From assembly GCF_031624395.1 (NCBI RefSeq), contig NZ_JAMQON010000006.1:124001-188000 (forward strand): 64,000 nt of DNA. Reading direction: 5' to 3'. The notes beneath the pieces are model-generated. The model was not told where the DNA came from and made no database searches. It saw only the letters and a list, made by a program, of their open reading frames with translations. A program made the position numbers and the translations under genes. Source of the stretch: Halomicroarcula saliterrae. Lineage in GTDB: Archaea; Halobacteriota; Halobacteria; Halobacteriales; Haloarculaceae. Every line of letters begins with the position of its first letter. Within the stretch, counting starts at the first letter, position 1. Below, piece after piece: positions 33,418 through 41,978 of this stretch.

Positions 33418-34815
33418 ATGACTCGGCGAACTCCCAATCGCCCACCCGGTAGCTCGCGACTCTCGCGCCGACGGCTGTTACGAACGCTCGGCGCCGTCGG
33501 TGTGACGACGGCACTCGCGGGCTGCTCGCTGGGCGGCCGTGAGGGAGCGACCACTCCCCCGACGGAGGGCACACCGACGGGTGAGACGCCCACCGGGGAG
33601 ACGGGCGGAGGGCCGGAGAACTACTTCGAACGGGGGCCGACGGTCGGCGTGACCGAGGTGGCGAGCGGACTGGTCTCGCCCAGCGCTCTCGTCACCGCCG
33701 ACGACCGGCGGTTCGTCGTCGACCAGGTCGGCACGGTGTACGCCCACGACGACGACGGACTCCAGTCGACGCCGTTCCTCGATATCTCGGACCGCCTCGT
33801 CGCCCTCGGGGAGGGTCTCCCGAACTGGGTCGCCTACGACGAGCGCGGCCTGCTGGGGCTCGCTTTCCACCCGGAGTTCCCGTCGAACCGCCGCCTGTAC
33901 GTCCGCTACAGCGCGCCCAGCGACGACCCCGAACTGGACCACCGCGAACGCCTCTCGGAGTTCCGCGCCACCGAGGACCGCTCCGGCGTCGTCCCCGACA
34001 GCGAGCGCGTGCTGCTCGACCTGCCCTGGCCCCGTCCCATCCACCAGTCCGGGACCATCGAGTTCGGCCCGGACGGCTACCTCTATGGCGCCCTCGGCGA
34101 CGGGCTGAACCCGTTCAACGGGCAAAACCTCGACACGCTCAAGGGGTGTATCGTCCGCATCGACGTGGACGAACGCACCGGCGACCTGCCCTACGCCGTC
34201 CCGGACGACAACCCGCTGGTCGGTGCGGACGGTCGCGACGAGCTGTACGCGTGGGGGCTGCGCAACCCCTGGAAGATGGCCTTCAGCGGCGACCGGCTCA
34301 TCCTGGGCGACGTGGGACAGGCCACCTGGGAGGAGGTCAACGTCGTCGAGAAGGGCGGCAACTACGGCTGGCCGCTGAAAGAGGGGTTCCACTGTCACGA
34401 CCCGCAACTTGGGACCAGCACCGGCGGGGAGTGTGTCGTCGAGTCCGACCGGGGCGAACCGCTCCTCGACCCCGTTCTGGAGTTCCCCCACTTCGACGAG
34501 GCGGGCGACGCCGTCGGCTTCGCCGTCATCGGCGGCCACGTCCACGCCGGCGATATCGACGCGCTACGGGACGACTACCTCTTTGGCGTGTTCACGAGCT
34601 CCTTCACCGCGGCCGCCGGTCGGCTCGTCGCCGCGACGCCCCGGGCCTCGGGTCAGTGGCCCATGCGGGAGCTCCGGGTCGACGGCGGGCTCGACATACA
34701 GGTGCTCTCGCTCGGGCAGGACGACGGTGACAGCTACGTGCTGGGAACGCGTGCGGCGCTGGCCGAGGATCCGCTCTCGAAACAGCAGGGCGTCGTCTAC
34801 CGGCTGACGAGCTGA
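33418..34815 (+). CDS. PQQ-dependent aldose sugar dehydrogenase-type lipoprotein
   Basis: 465 residues. A Tat signal (SRRRLLRTLG) is followed by the lipobox ALAGC with Cys36 and a Thr/Gly/Glu linker to about residue 60. The beta-propeller has the family's landmarks: ERGLLGLAFHPEFPSNRRLYVRYS, GTIEFGPDGYLYGALGDG, LYAWGLRNPWKMAF, and GDVGQATWEEVNVVEKGGNYGWPLKEG. In the family this fold binds PQQ and calcium and oxidises sugars outside the membrane; related proteins lack cofactor. Its presence in a glycan cluster suggests action on surface or released sugars. Confidence 0.85.
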   Translation: MTRRTPNRPPGSSRLSRRRLLRTLGAVGVTTALAGCSLGGREGATTPPTEGTPTGETPTGETGGGPENYFERGPTVGVTEVASGLVSPSALVTADDRRFVVDQVGTVYAHDDDGLQSTPFLDISDRLVALGEGLPNWVAYDERGLLGLAFHPEFPSNRRLYVRYSAPSDDPELDHRERLSEFRATEDRSGVVPDSERVLLDLPWPRPIHQSGTIEFGPDGYLYGALGDGLNPFNGQNLDTLKGCIVRIDVDERTGDLPYAVPDDNPLVGADGRDELYAWGLRNPWKMAFSGDRLILGDVGQATWEEVNVVEKGGNYGWPLKEGFHCHDPQLGTSTGGECVVESDRGEPLLDPVLEFPHFDEAGDAVGFAVIGGHVHAGDIDALRDDYLFGVFTSSFTAAAGRLVAATPRASGQWPMRELRVDGGLDIQVLSLGQDDGDSYVLGTRAALAEDPLSKQQGVVYRLTS

Positions 34816-34893
34816 GAGTCCGCGTGATAGCGACGCCCGCGCACCTCGGCGACTCGGGCCTGTCCGGGGACGCTCTCGGTCGTCGACACCCTC

Positions 34894-36309
34894 TCACCCG
34901 CGGATGTTCCGCACGTTCTCCACGATTTTCACGCGCAGCGGCGGCGCCGCCAGCACGCCGCCCCCGTAGACGGCCGCCGAGAGCGCGACGGCCGCGAGGA
35001 GGGTCGCCGGCGTCTCGACGGCCAGCAGCCGTGTCAGCCCGACCAGGGCGACCCCCATCCCGATGGCGGCGGCGACGGTCCAGCTCACGTCCCGGACCGG
35101 GAACCGGACCGCGGTGAGCCGCCCGAGGTAGTAGCCCAGGATCAGTGTGTTCACCGTCACCGACAGGAGCGTGGCGAACGCCGCCCCGACGAGGCCGTAG
35201 ACGGGCACCAAGAGGACGTTCAGGACGACGTTCATCGACAGGGAGACAACGGTGGCGATAGCGCCGTATTTGGGCCTGTCGAACGCCTGAATCGCCTTGT
35301 CGAAGACGAGGTTCACCGCCTGCGGGAGCTTCTCGACCATGAGCACGAGGAACGCGGCCGCGGCGATGGTGTACTCCGGCCCGAAGATGACGCCCAGAAT
35401 CTCCCGCCCGATGACGGCCACACCCACCACCGAGGGGACGATGAGCAACAGCGAGGTGGTCATGGCGTCCGAAAGCAGGTCCCGGACTTTCTCGACCGCG
35501 CCGTCGGCCTGCCACGCCGAGAGCTGCGGGAACAGGACCCGGGCGAAGACCGTGCTGAACATGATGGCCGTCGTGGTCAGCCGCCAGGCGAGCTCGTAGG
35601 CGCCGACGGCGGCCTGCGAGAGGAAAAAGCCGATGACGATGACGTCCATCCAGTTGTAGACGTGCCCGCCCAGCCCCCAGATGCCGTTGAACTTCGCGTA
35701 GTCGTACAGCGATCGCAGGTGGTACCGGCCGGGGCGGGACAGCGGCGTCGAGACGCGGAGACTCGCGCCGACGAGCAACACCGTGTAGCTGACGAGCAGG
35801 GCGTACACCAGCGCACGGACGCCGTACCCGTACTGGAGCAGTCCGACGGCGACGGTGAGGAAGGTGAGGCTCCGCAGGAAGTGCAGGACGGCGGTCTGGG
35901 CGACCCGCAGCTCGCCCTGCAGGACGTGGACGACCAGCATAGAGAGCTCGAAGGCGACGACGACGCCGACGAGCTCCACGGCGAGGTCGGCCCCGACGTA
36001 GGCCGCGAGCGGCTCGCGGACGGCCAGTACGGCGGCCGAGACGACCACGATGAGCAGGAGCTTCAGGACGACCGCGGCGCCGAACATCTGCCCCGGGTCC
36101 TCGCCGGCGCTGATGCGCTTCTCGACGGCCCCGCGCAGCCCGAAGTCGACGACAGTGGCCATCGTGTACAGGGTCGCCTCGAACAGGAAGAAGACGCCGA
36201 GCAGCGTCGCCCCCAGCTCGCGGGCGAAGTAGACCGTGCCGAAAAAGCCGATGGCGGTGTTCAACAGCTCGACGACGAACAGCAGGGAGCTCGCGCGTGC
36301 GAGGTTCAT
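34894..36309 (-). CDS. Wzx-type polysaccharide flippase
   Basis: 471 residues starting at MNLARASSLLFVVE; the longer frame upstream has no coding character. Twelve to fourteen membrane helices are visible, starting with FVVELLNTAIGFFGTVYFARELG, the signature of the polysaccharide-transport (Wzx/MATE-like) family. Such proteins flip lipid-linked glycans across the membrane. The sequence YNWMDVIVIGFFLSQAAVGAYELAWRL in the middle is the typical central helix pair. The gene is downstream of the epimerase and oxidoreductase, with 55 bases between, in a three-gene leftward group. Confidence 0.9.
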   Translation of the reverse strand: MNLARASSLLFVVELLNTAIGFFGTVYFARELGATLLGVFFLFEATLYTMATVVDFGLRGAVEKRISAGEDPGQMFGAAVVLKLLLIVVVSAAVLAVREPLAAYVGADLAVELVGVVVAFELSMLVVHVLQGELRVAQTAVLHFLRSLTFLTVAVGLLQYGYGVRALVYALLVSYTVLLVGASLRVSTPLSRPGRYHLRSLYDYAKFNGIWGLGGHVYNWMDVIVIGFFLSQAAVGAYELAWRLTTTAIMFSTVFARVLFPQLSAWQADGAVEKVRDLLSDAMTTSLLLIVPSVVGVAVIGREILGVIFGPEYTIAAAAFLVLMVEKLPQAVNLVFDKAIQAFDRPKYGAIATVVSLSMNVVLNVLLVPVYGLVGAAFATLLSVTVNTLILGYYLGRLTAVRFPVRDVSWTVAAAIGMGVALVGLTRLLAVETPATLLAAVALSAAVYGGGVLAAPPLRVKIVENVRNIRG

Positions 36310-36364
36310 CGTCCGTCGAAGCGGCGGCGGCGAGAGCGTTCCCCGGGGACCACGCCCGCGCATG

Positions 36365-37288
36365 TTACAGCAGACCCACCGATTCGTACCACGCGACCGT
36401 CTCGCCGACGGCGGCCCGCCAGGACCGCTGGGACACCGGTGCCTGTTCCGTGAGCTCCTCGCGGACGGTGCCGTAGTCACCCCGTTCGAGGAACCCCTCC
36501 CCCGGCACCGGTGAGATGCCGACGCGGTACAGCAGGTCCATGGCCGGTTTGACGCCCCACCGAATCGCACCGTAGGGGACGTTGACGACGCGGTGGCTCC
36601 CGGGCGTGTGGCTGGCGATAGCACCCAGCACCTGCTTGTTCGAGAGGTTCGGCCCGGTGACGAGGTGGCGCCCCGCGGCTTCGCCGTCCAGACAGTGGAC
36701 GACACTGGCGGTCACGTCGTCGACGTGGACGATGTTGTACTCGTCGAGGGTGTACAGCGGCGGGACGAGCAGGCGGTTCGTCGCCACCGGACGGACGTGC
36801 TCGAATCTGGTCAGGCGGTAGTCCCGCGGCCCGAAGATGTAGGTCGGGTAGACGGCCGACACCTCGAAGGGATGCTCGCGGCCAAAGAGCAACTCCTCTG
36901 AGGCGAGTTTCGACTGCTGGTACGCCGAGTCGGCGTCCGCGGGCACCGCGGGGTGGGCGCCGATGGTGCTTGCGAAGACGAACTGGGACACGTCGGCGTC
37001 GGCCGCCGCCTCGACCAGTCGCTCGGTGCCGGTGGCGTTCGTCCCGGCCATTCGGGCCGTGTCGTAGACGGCGGCAGCGAGGTGGACGACGCCGTCGACG
37101 CCGTCGAGCGTCGCGGCCAGCGAGCCGGGGTCGTCGAGGTCGCCCTCGACGACACCGACGCCGTCTGGCAGGCGCGCCGTCGAGGACGAGGGCCGAATCA
37201 TCGCGACGGGCTCGTGGTCGGTGTCATCGAGGGCCGCCAGCAGGTTCAGGCCGATAAAACCCGTCGCGCCCGTCACGAGGACTCTCAT
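36365..37288 (-). CDS. NAD-dependent epimerase/dehydratase (extended SDR)
   Basis: 307 residues from MRVLVTGATGFIG, the NAD-binding GxxGxxG motif. The catalytic pair is YQQSK (Tyr and Lys of YxxxK) with the upstream threonine in FASTIGAHP. EGDLDDPGSL and DEYNIVHVDDVTASVVHCL are typical of nucleotide-sugar epimerases/dehydratases and of related reductases. The substrate is not determined. The ATG overlaps the stop of the preceding Gfo/Idh/MocA gene. Confidence 0.88.
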   Translation of the reverse strand: MRVLVTGATGFIGLNLLAALDDTDHEPVAMIRPSSSTARLPDGVGVVEGDLDDPGSLAATLDGVDGVVHLAAAVYDTARMAGTNATGTERLVEAAADADVSQFVFASTIGAHPAVPADADSAYQQSKLASEELLFGREHPFEVSAVYPTYIFGPRDYRLTRFEHVRPVATNRLLVPPLYTLDEYNIVHVDDVTASVVHCLDGEAAGRHLVTGPNLSNKQVLGAIASHTPGSHRVVNVPYGAIRWGVKPAMDLLYRVGISPVPGEGFLERGDYGTVREELTEQAPVSQRSWRAAVGETVAWYESVGLL

Positions 37289-38295
37289 CGCCCGCCCTCC
37301 CCGTCGGCGCCGCTTCGCTCGTAGACGCTGTCGATGACTTCGGCGACGGCGACACCGCGGCTGGCCGGGGCCGCCGTCTCGGTGTCGCCCGCGGCGGCGT
37401 GGTCCGCGAAGTCGTGGATGCGCGCGGTGTGGGCGTCCTCGTCGCCCGCGGGGAACAGGTTCGCGACGCCGATGTCCACCAGCGGGAGCGACCCCTGTTT
37501 GAACTCGAAGGGGCGCCCGTGGACGTCGCCCTGCAGGGTCTCGGAATCGAGTTCCAGCCACCCCTCGGTGCCGACGACGAGGACGCGGCTGACGCCCTCG
37601 GTCTGTGTCCACGTCGCCGACAGCTCCACCGGGACGCCGTCGAACGACAGCGAGACGCGAGCCGCGTCCTCCACTGGACGGTCGCGGAGATGCCGGACGG
37701 TCGCCCCGGTCACGGCCGGCGCTTCGCCGAACAGCTCACAGAGCACGTCGAGCGAGTGGGGGAACAGGTCGCGGGCGACGCCACCGCCCGACAGGTCGGG
37801 GTTGTAGTACCAGCCCACCGACGGCGGGGCCGAGTGGTGGGCGATGGTAACCTCGACGACGTCGCCGAGCATGTCGTTTCCGAGCAGCTCCAGCGCTCGC
37901 TCGTAGTTCCGGTAGTAGCGGTGGAGATAGCCGACCTGTGTGACGACCCCGGCTCGCTCGGCCGCCTCGGCCATCCGCCGTGCGCTCTCGGCCGACAGCG
38001 CCAGGGGTTTCTCACAGAGGACGTGACAGCCCGCCCCGACGGCGGCCAGAAAAATCCCCTCGTGAGTGCTGGGCGGTGTGCAGATGCTGACGACGTCGAG
38101 GTCGTGGGCCGCGAGCATGGCCTCGGCGTCGGCGTAGCCCGGGAGGGACAGCTCCCTTTCGACGGTCGCCCGCCGGCCGTCGTCGCGCTCGGCGAAGGCG
38201 ACGACGCGGGTCCGCGGATGCGAGGTGAACGCCGGCACGTGGTAGTCTGTGGCCATCCAGCCGGCCCCGACTACCCCGACGGCAAGTTCGGTCAT
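37285..38295 (-). CDS. Gfo/Idh/MocA-family oxidoreductase
   Basis: 336 residues. Rossmann start VGVVGAGWMATDYHVPAF, then ICTPPSTHEG and the family signature CEKPLALS near residues 93-100. The C-terminal sheet domain includes GGGVARDLFPHSLDVLCELFG with the conserved histidine of the sugar-binding site. Members oxidise or reduce C3 of nucleotide sugars or inositol. It is the first gene of a leftward group with the epimerase and the flippase, so it probably makes a sugar for the exported glycan. Confidence 0.9.
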   Translation of the reverse strand: MTELAVGVVGAGWMATDYHVPAFTSHPRTRVVAFAERDDGRRATVERELSLPGYADAEAMLAAHDLDVVSICTPPSTHEGIFLAAVGAGCHVLCEKPLALSAESARRMAEAAERAGVVTQVGYLHRYYRNYERALELLGNDMLGDVVEVTIAHHSAPPSVGWYYNPDLSGGGVARDLFPHSLDVLCELFGEAPAVTGATVRHLRDRPVEDAARVSLSFDGVPVELSATWTQTEGVSRVLVVGTEGWLELDSETLQGDVHGRPFEFKQGSLPLVDIGVANLFPAGDEDAHTARIHDFADHAAAGDTETAAPASRGVAVAEVIDSVYERSGADGEGGR

Positions 38296-38315
38296 ACGTC
38301 CCTCTGTTTAGTGAC

Positions 38316-38325
38316 GGATATAAAG
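38316..38325 (-). promoter_or_regulatory. TATA box of the oxidoreductase-epimerase-flippase group
   Basis: On the minus strand CTTTATATCC is centred about 26 bases before the ATG at 38295, indicating a leaderless transcript for the three-gene group. Confidence 0.55.
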
Positions 38326-38407
38326 CCATCTACAGACCGACTCTCCGCTGAGAACGTCCGCTTCGTCGAAACATACAGTTAGGATGCCTGCCGGATACGT
38401 TCAGCCA

Positions 38408-39469
38408 ATGAGCGCGCTCACGACCTCGGTCCACCGGTCTATCACCGAGGTCAAACAGGGGGAGTGGAACGCGATAGTCGCCCAGCAGGCGGACACCGGC
38501 AGCGTCTTCGAGCGCTACGAGTGGCTCAGGGCCTACGAGCGCGGGACGGGCGCGGACGCCCGCCACGTGCAGGTCCGAAAGAGCGGCACCCTCGTCGGCG
38601 TCCACCCGTCGTTCGTCCGCCCGCTCCCGGGGACGCCGTTCAGATTTCTGGGCCCGGCCAGACCCGGGACGAACGGGGCGTTGATCGCCACCGACGAAGC
38701 CGCCGTGTTCGCCGCTATCGCCGACGAGATGGCGGCGCTCACCTCGGGGCGGACTATCGGTCACCTGTTGCGGCCCGCCGGCGACCGGTCGCTGCGCTAC
38801 GGGACCCGGCTCCGCGAGCGGGACTACTACCCGTCGGTGCGTGACTGCCGGTTCGTCCTCGACATCGACCGCCCGTGGGACGCCGTCCTCGGGGACCTCT
38901 CCGGGAAGAAGCGGCGGAACCTCAGGAAGGCCGACGAGGCCGGGGTGACCGCGACGGACGTCCCCGTAACGCCCGACAGCATCGACGCCTTCGCCGGGCG
39001 CCACGCCGACCACATGACGCGCCTCGGCGGTGACGGGGCCTCGCCGGCGCTCCTCCGAGCGCTTCTTGCCACCGTCGGCGACCGGCTGAAACTGTTCCGG
39101 GCGACCGTCGACGGTGAACCCGCCGGGGAACTGCTCGCGGTCCTCGACGACGAGCGGGGGACGCTCGTGCTCCTGTTCCCGGCGTACGACCCCGCCAACT
39201 TCACGCAGTTCCCGTCGGAGGCGCTCTACCGGGCGGCCATCCAGTGGGGTATCGACGCCGGCTACGCGACCTGCGATTTCGGCGAGACGACGCCCGAGTT
39301 CACCGACGGGACGTTCTCGTTCAAGACCGACTTCGGCGGCGAGGTGCGGCCGACGCTCCGGTGGGAGCGCATCGACTCGCTGGTCGGCCGGGTGTTCTAT
39401 CTGCTCGGGAGCGACCGCGTCGTCGGCCGGCTGTTCGGGGCCGGGCGCTCCGCCCGGCCGGAGCGATAG
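38408..39469 (+). CDS. FemAB/GNAT-like acyltransferase
   Basis: 353 residues from MSALTTSVHRS (eight further codons upstream are possible). It has two GNAT-like halves as in FemAB proteins: DTGSVFERYEWLRAYERGTG and HVQVRKSGTLVGVHPSFVRP in the first, and GDLSGKKRRNLRKADEAGV, GEPAGELLAVLDDERGTLVLLFPAYDP and LYRAAIQWGIDAGYATCDFGE in the second. Such proteins transfer acyl or aminoacyl groups to sugars or cell-wall precursors and are frequent in polysaccharide clusters. The substrate is not known. Confidence 0.8.
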   Translation: MSALTTSVHRSITEVKQGEWNAIVAQQADTGSVFERYEWLRAYERGTGADARHVQVRKSGTLVGVHPSFVRPLPGTPFRFLGPARPGTNGALIATDEAAVFAAIADEMAALTSGRTIGHLLRPAGDRSLRYGTRLRERDYYPSVRDCRFVLDIDRPWDAVLGDLSGKKRRNLRKADEAGVTATDVPVTPDSIDAFAGRHADHMTRLGGDGASPALLRALLATVGDRLKLFRATVDGEPAGELLAVLDDERGTLVLLFPAYDPANFTQFPSEALYRAAIQWGIDAGYATCDFGETTPEFTDGTFSFKTDFGGEVRPTLRWERIDSLVGRVFYLLGSDRVVGRLFGAGRSARPER

Positions 39470-39542
39470 CGACTGGGAACTACTGCCGGTAACTGGCCAC
39501 AATTTTAACTGTGAGCTGTGCTAACTATTGACTTGATGGCCC

Positions 39543-40049
39543 ATGTACGAGACCATCCTGTTTCCAACCGATGGCAGCGACGCTGCCGACACGGCACTCG
39601 CCCACGCTGTCGACCACGCGCGCCAGTACGGGGCGACCTTGCACGTCCTGTTCGTGGCGCAGGACGATTTCGGTCCGTCGGGCCTCGTCCAGCAGGACCA
39701 CGAGGGCGTCGAGCGGTCGGAGATGGTCGGGGAGGACCACGAGACCCAGTCGTCGGGCATGACCAACGAGGACCCGGAGCGACTGGGCGCCGTCGCCGAG
39801 CGCGGCGAGGCCATCGTCTCCGAGGTCGCCGAGTCGGTCGGTGACAACGTGGCAGTCGAGACGGCCGTCCGCAGGGGGACCCCCTACGAGCGCATCCTGG
39901 ACTACGCCGACGAGGAAGGCGCCGACATGGTCGTGATGGGGACCCACGGCCGGACCGGCGTCGACCGCTATCTCCTCGGGAGCGTCACCGAGAAGATCGT
40001 CCGGACCGCCGACGCGCCGGTACTCACGGTCCGCAGGGACGGGGCGTAG
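39543..40049 (+). CDS. Universal stress protein (UspA family)
   Basis: 168 residues. Canonical start YETILFPTDGSDAADTALAHAVDHA and the ATP-binding end VMGTHGRTGVDRYLLGSVTEKIVRTADAPVLTV, which has the G-2x-G-9x-G-(S/T) pattern. A middle segment of about 40 extra residues (QDDFGPSG to GMTNEDPER), rich in Glu, Asp and Gln, is longer than in minimal UspA. It binds ATP in related proteins and is linked to stress survival. Confidence 0.93.
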   Translation: MYETILFPTDGSDAADTALAHAVDHARQYGATLHVLFVAQDDFGPSGLVQQDHEGVERSEMVGEDHETQSSGMTNEDPERLGAVAERGEAIVSEVAESVGDNVAVETAVRRGTPYERILDYADEEGADMVVMGTHGRTGVDRYLLGSVTEKIVRTADAPVLTVRRDGA

Positions 40050-40322
40050 CCACGCGCCGTCGGCGTCGTCAACACCCGCCACCGCGTGACCGGACGGCGA
40101 CCGCGTTCAGACCACTGTAGTCGCCGTCGAAAATCAATGCACACCCGACCGCACGACGACACTGCGGCCGGTGTGTGAATCGTTTTAGCGGGCGCGCCTC
40201 TCGGGTGGTAGACGCCCCGGCTCGGCGGGGTGGACGCATGGTTCGGAACTGCCCACAGCTGGCCACACCGCTCGGAGATGCCAAAACCTGTCGTCGCCAA
40301 CCGTGGCAGGGGGTCGACGACA
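40050..40322. other. Intergenic stretch without a supported gene
   Basis: About 270 bases between convergent genes. Open frames here are short and Arg-rich and look like shadows. A GC-rich inverted sequence (CGCCCCGGCTCGGCGGGGTG near 40211-40230) could form a hairpin and serve as a terminator between the two converging genes. Confidence 0.4.
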
Positions 40323-40706
40323 CTACACCGCGAGACAGGCCGTCAGGTCGGTGCTGCTCACCATGCCGGTGACCCGGTCGTCCGAGTCGACGACGGGCAG
40401 ATGGCTGATGTCGTTGCTGACCATCCGTTGGGCCGCCGTCGCGACGCTCGCGGTCGGGGCCACCGTCTCGACGCCGGTCGTCATACAGTCACCGACCGTC
40501 GTCGCCGACGTGTCCTGTGCGGCGACGCCCAGTTCCATGTAGTCGGTCGCCGTGAAGATGCCCTCGACGGCGCACTCCTCTGTGATTACGACGACCGATT
40601 TGATATCCTCTCGCGCCATCGCTCTGACGACGTCGCTCGTTCGGTCGGTCGGCGCCACGGTCAGGACGGGTGCCGTCATCACGTCCGAAACGGGTTGGTC
40701 CGCCAT
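40323..40706 (-). CDS. CBS-pair protein
   Basis: 127 residues from MADQPVSDVM. Two CBS motifs: VMTAPVLTVAPTDRTSDVVRAMAREDIKSVVV with FTATDYMELG, and CMTTGVETVAPTASVATAAQRMVSNDISHLPVVD with VSSTDLTACL. A stand-alone pair of this kind binds adenine nucleotides or related ligands and regulates partner proteins; the partner is unknown here. Confidence 0.9.
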   Translation of the reverse strand: MADQPVSDVMTAPVLTVAPTDRTSDVVRAMAREDIKSVVVITEECAVEGIFTATDYMELGVAAQDTSATTVGDCMTTGVETVAPTASVATAAQRMVSNDISHLPVVDSDDRVTGMVSSTDLTACLAV

Positions 40707-40800
40707 ACGCCGTGGTTGCAGTGACAGCCGCAAGAACTTTGGGTGTCATTCACCAGCACGGTTGCGAAGCCATTCACACTCGTCCGTGCCTCACCGACGG

Positions 40801-40953
40801 TCACCGATGTGGCGCTGTGAAGTACGAGTCGTCCTGCAGCCCGTCGGTTATCTCCCGGAGTCCAACGCGCTCACAGCTCCCACAGCGGTTCGTCGGCGGG
40901 TTCGCGTACACCGTCTTGCACTCGTCACAGACGAAAAACTGCAGCCCGAGCAT
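40801..40953 (-). CDS. Small zinc-ribbon protein (DUF7129-like)
   Basis: 50 residues from MLGLQFFVCDECK. The pairs CDEC and CGSC, about 15 residues apart with NPPTNR between them, form a rubredoxin-like zinc knuckle. Haloarchaea contain many such proteins of about 50 residues, annotated as putative zinc-binding proteins, with no known function. The gene is downstream of thioredoxin on the same strand (65-base gap). Confidence 0.7.
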   Translation of the reverse strand: MLGLQFFVCDECKTVYANPPTNRCGSCERVGLREITDGLQDDSYFTAPHR

Positions 40954-41018
40954 GGCTCCTCTCGGGGACGTGTGGACAAAAACCGTCCGGGCCGCGCTCG
41001 TCCCGAGATGTGGCCCTT

Positions 41019-41375
41019 CTACGTGTACGAGTCCACGAGAGACCGCAGTTGCCCCTCCGGCTGGACGCCGACGACCTCTTCGACCTGCGTCCCATCGGCG
41101 AACAGGACGAGTGTCGGCACCCCACGGACGCCGTAGGCGCTCGCCAGTTGCTGGTTCACGTCGACGTCCACCTTCGCGACTGTCGCCCCCGTCTCTTCGG
41201 CCAGTCGCTCGACGACGGGTTCGAGCATCGTGCAGGGGCCACACCAGTCGGCGTAGAAGTCGACGAGGACCACGTCCTCGGTCTCTACGAGGCCGTCGAG
41301 CTCGTCGGCGCTCGACACAGCGACAGGTTCGTCTGACGGTTCCGCGTCGGTGTCCGGTGTCGTCTCGGTTGCCAT
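41019..41375 (-). CDS. Thioredoxin
   Basis: 118 residues starting at MATETTPDTD. After an acidic extension of about 25 residues comes the thioredoxin fold with the active site WCGPC (Cys45, Cys48) and the cis-proline loop RGVPTLVLF. It reduces protein disulfides and, in this neighbourhood, may reduce persulfides or sulfur carriers. An ACAATACTGT element lies 49-58 bases before the start, upstream of a TATA-like CTTAAAC. Confidence 0.95.
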   Translation of the reverse strand: MATETTPDTDAEPSDEPVAVSSADELDGLVETEDVVLVDFYADWCGPCTMLEPVVERLAEETGATVAKVDVDVNQQLASAYGVRGVPTLVLFADGTQVEEVVGVQPEGQLRSLVDSYT

Positions 41376-41423
41376 CACCCGGTAGTAGGGGCTTCGAGAG
41401 TTTAAGAGTTTTGGGAATATTAT

Positions 41424-41433
41424 ACAATACTGT
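41424..41433 (-). promoter_or_regulatory. ACAATACTGT element before thioredoxin
   Basis: The palindrome-like ACAATACTGT is preceded on the plus strand by AGTTTTGGGAA and four bases. The same order AGTTTTGGGAA-n4-ATACAATA occurs at 43256-43278. Its position upstream of the TATA box suggests an activator or co-regulator site. Related elements precede other sulfur genes (47215 and 47352). Confidence 0.5.
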
Positions 41434-41499
41434 CTGTACTGGAAGACGTCGGGGACTCGGTTCGATCGGCTGACGGTCACTCGGAGAGCGAACGCCGTT

Positions 41500-41904
41500 C
41501 TACCCCTCGACTTGCGGCGGAGCGTCGGTCTCTTCCTCGTACTTCCGCTCGAACTCCCCGATGAGCTGTCCCATCTTGGCGTACCAGTCGTTGAGCATCC
41601 GCTGCATCTCCCCGGCGATTTTCGAGGGGTCCGTCGGCCTGTAGACGTGGTAGTAGCCCCCCTGGTCGTAGTTTATCTGCTCTTTCTGGATGAAGCCCGT
41701 CTGGAGCAGGCGCTGGACCGCCCGATACGCCGTCGAGCGCTCTCGGTCGACGGCTTCGGCTATCTCGTCGACGGTGAGCGGTTCGTCGGCGTCGACGAGC
41801 GCCTGAAAGCACTCCTTGTCGAGCTGCTTGAGGCCGTGAAAACACTCCAGCAGCCCCTCACACTCCATGTCCTGTTGTAGCTGTTCGGTCATCGAGTCTG
41901 GCAT
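41500..41904 (-). CDS. TrmB-like winged-helix regulator with N-terminal cysteines
   Basis: 134 residues from MPDSMTEQLQ. The winged helix covers about 35-85 (QALVDADEPLTVDEIAEAV, then ERSTAYRAVQRLLQTGFIQ), the TrmB/MarR-like type. A C-terminal helix (KIAGEMQRMLNDWYAKMGQLIGEFERKYEE) should dimerise. Three cysteines lie in the N-terminal 35 residues (C15, C21 and C32), suitable for a thiol or persulfide sensor. It sits between thioredoxin and the sulfur transport genes and is the best candidate regulator of this region. Confidence 0.8.
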   Translation of the reverse strand: MPDSMTEQLQQDMECEGLLECFHGLKQLDKECFQALVDADEPLTVDEIAEAVDRERSTAYRAVQRLLQTGFIQKEQINYDQGGYYHVYRPTDPSKIAGEMQRMLNDWYAKMGQLIGEFERKYEEETDAPPQVEG

Positions 41905-41955
41905 CAGTATACGTAGACGGAGGTGCCGTGTCTGTAAAAAGATTCGTGTGGAGTT

Positions 41956-41967
41956 TACACAATCGTG
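41956..41967 (-). promoter_or_regulatory. ACACAATCGTGT palindrome before the regulator gene
   Basis: A short inverted repeat with arms ACAC and GTGT lies about 55 bases before the regulator start and 12 bases from the TauE stop. It partly matches the ACAATAYTGT element and could be an autoregulatory site. Confidence 0.35.
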
Positions 41968-41978
41968 TGCCAACGCCG

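Noticed and set aside
40069-40323. Small Arg-rich frames between UspA and the CBS gene, and a possible structured RNA
   Set aside because: Frames look like shadows. The hairpin-like GC-rich sequence does not match SRP or RNase P RNA as far as I can recall.
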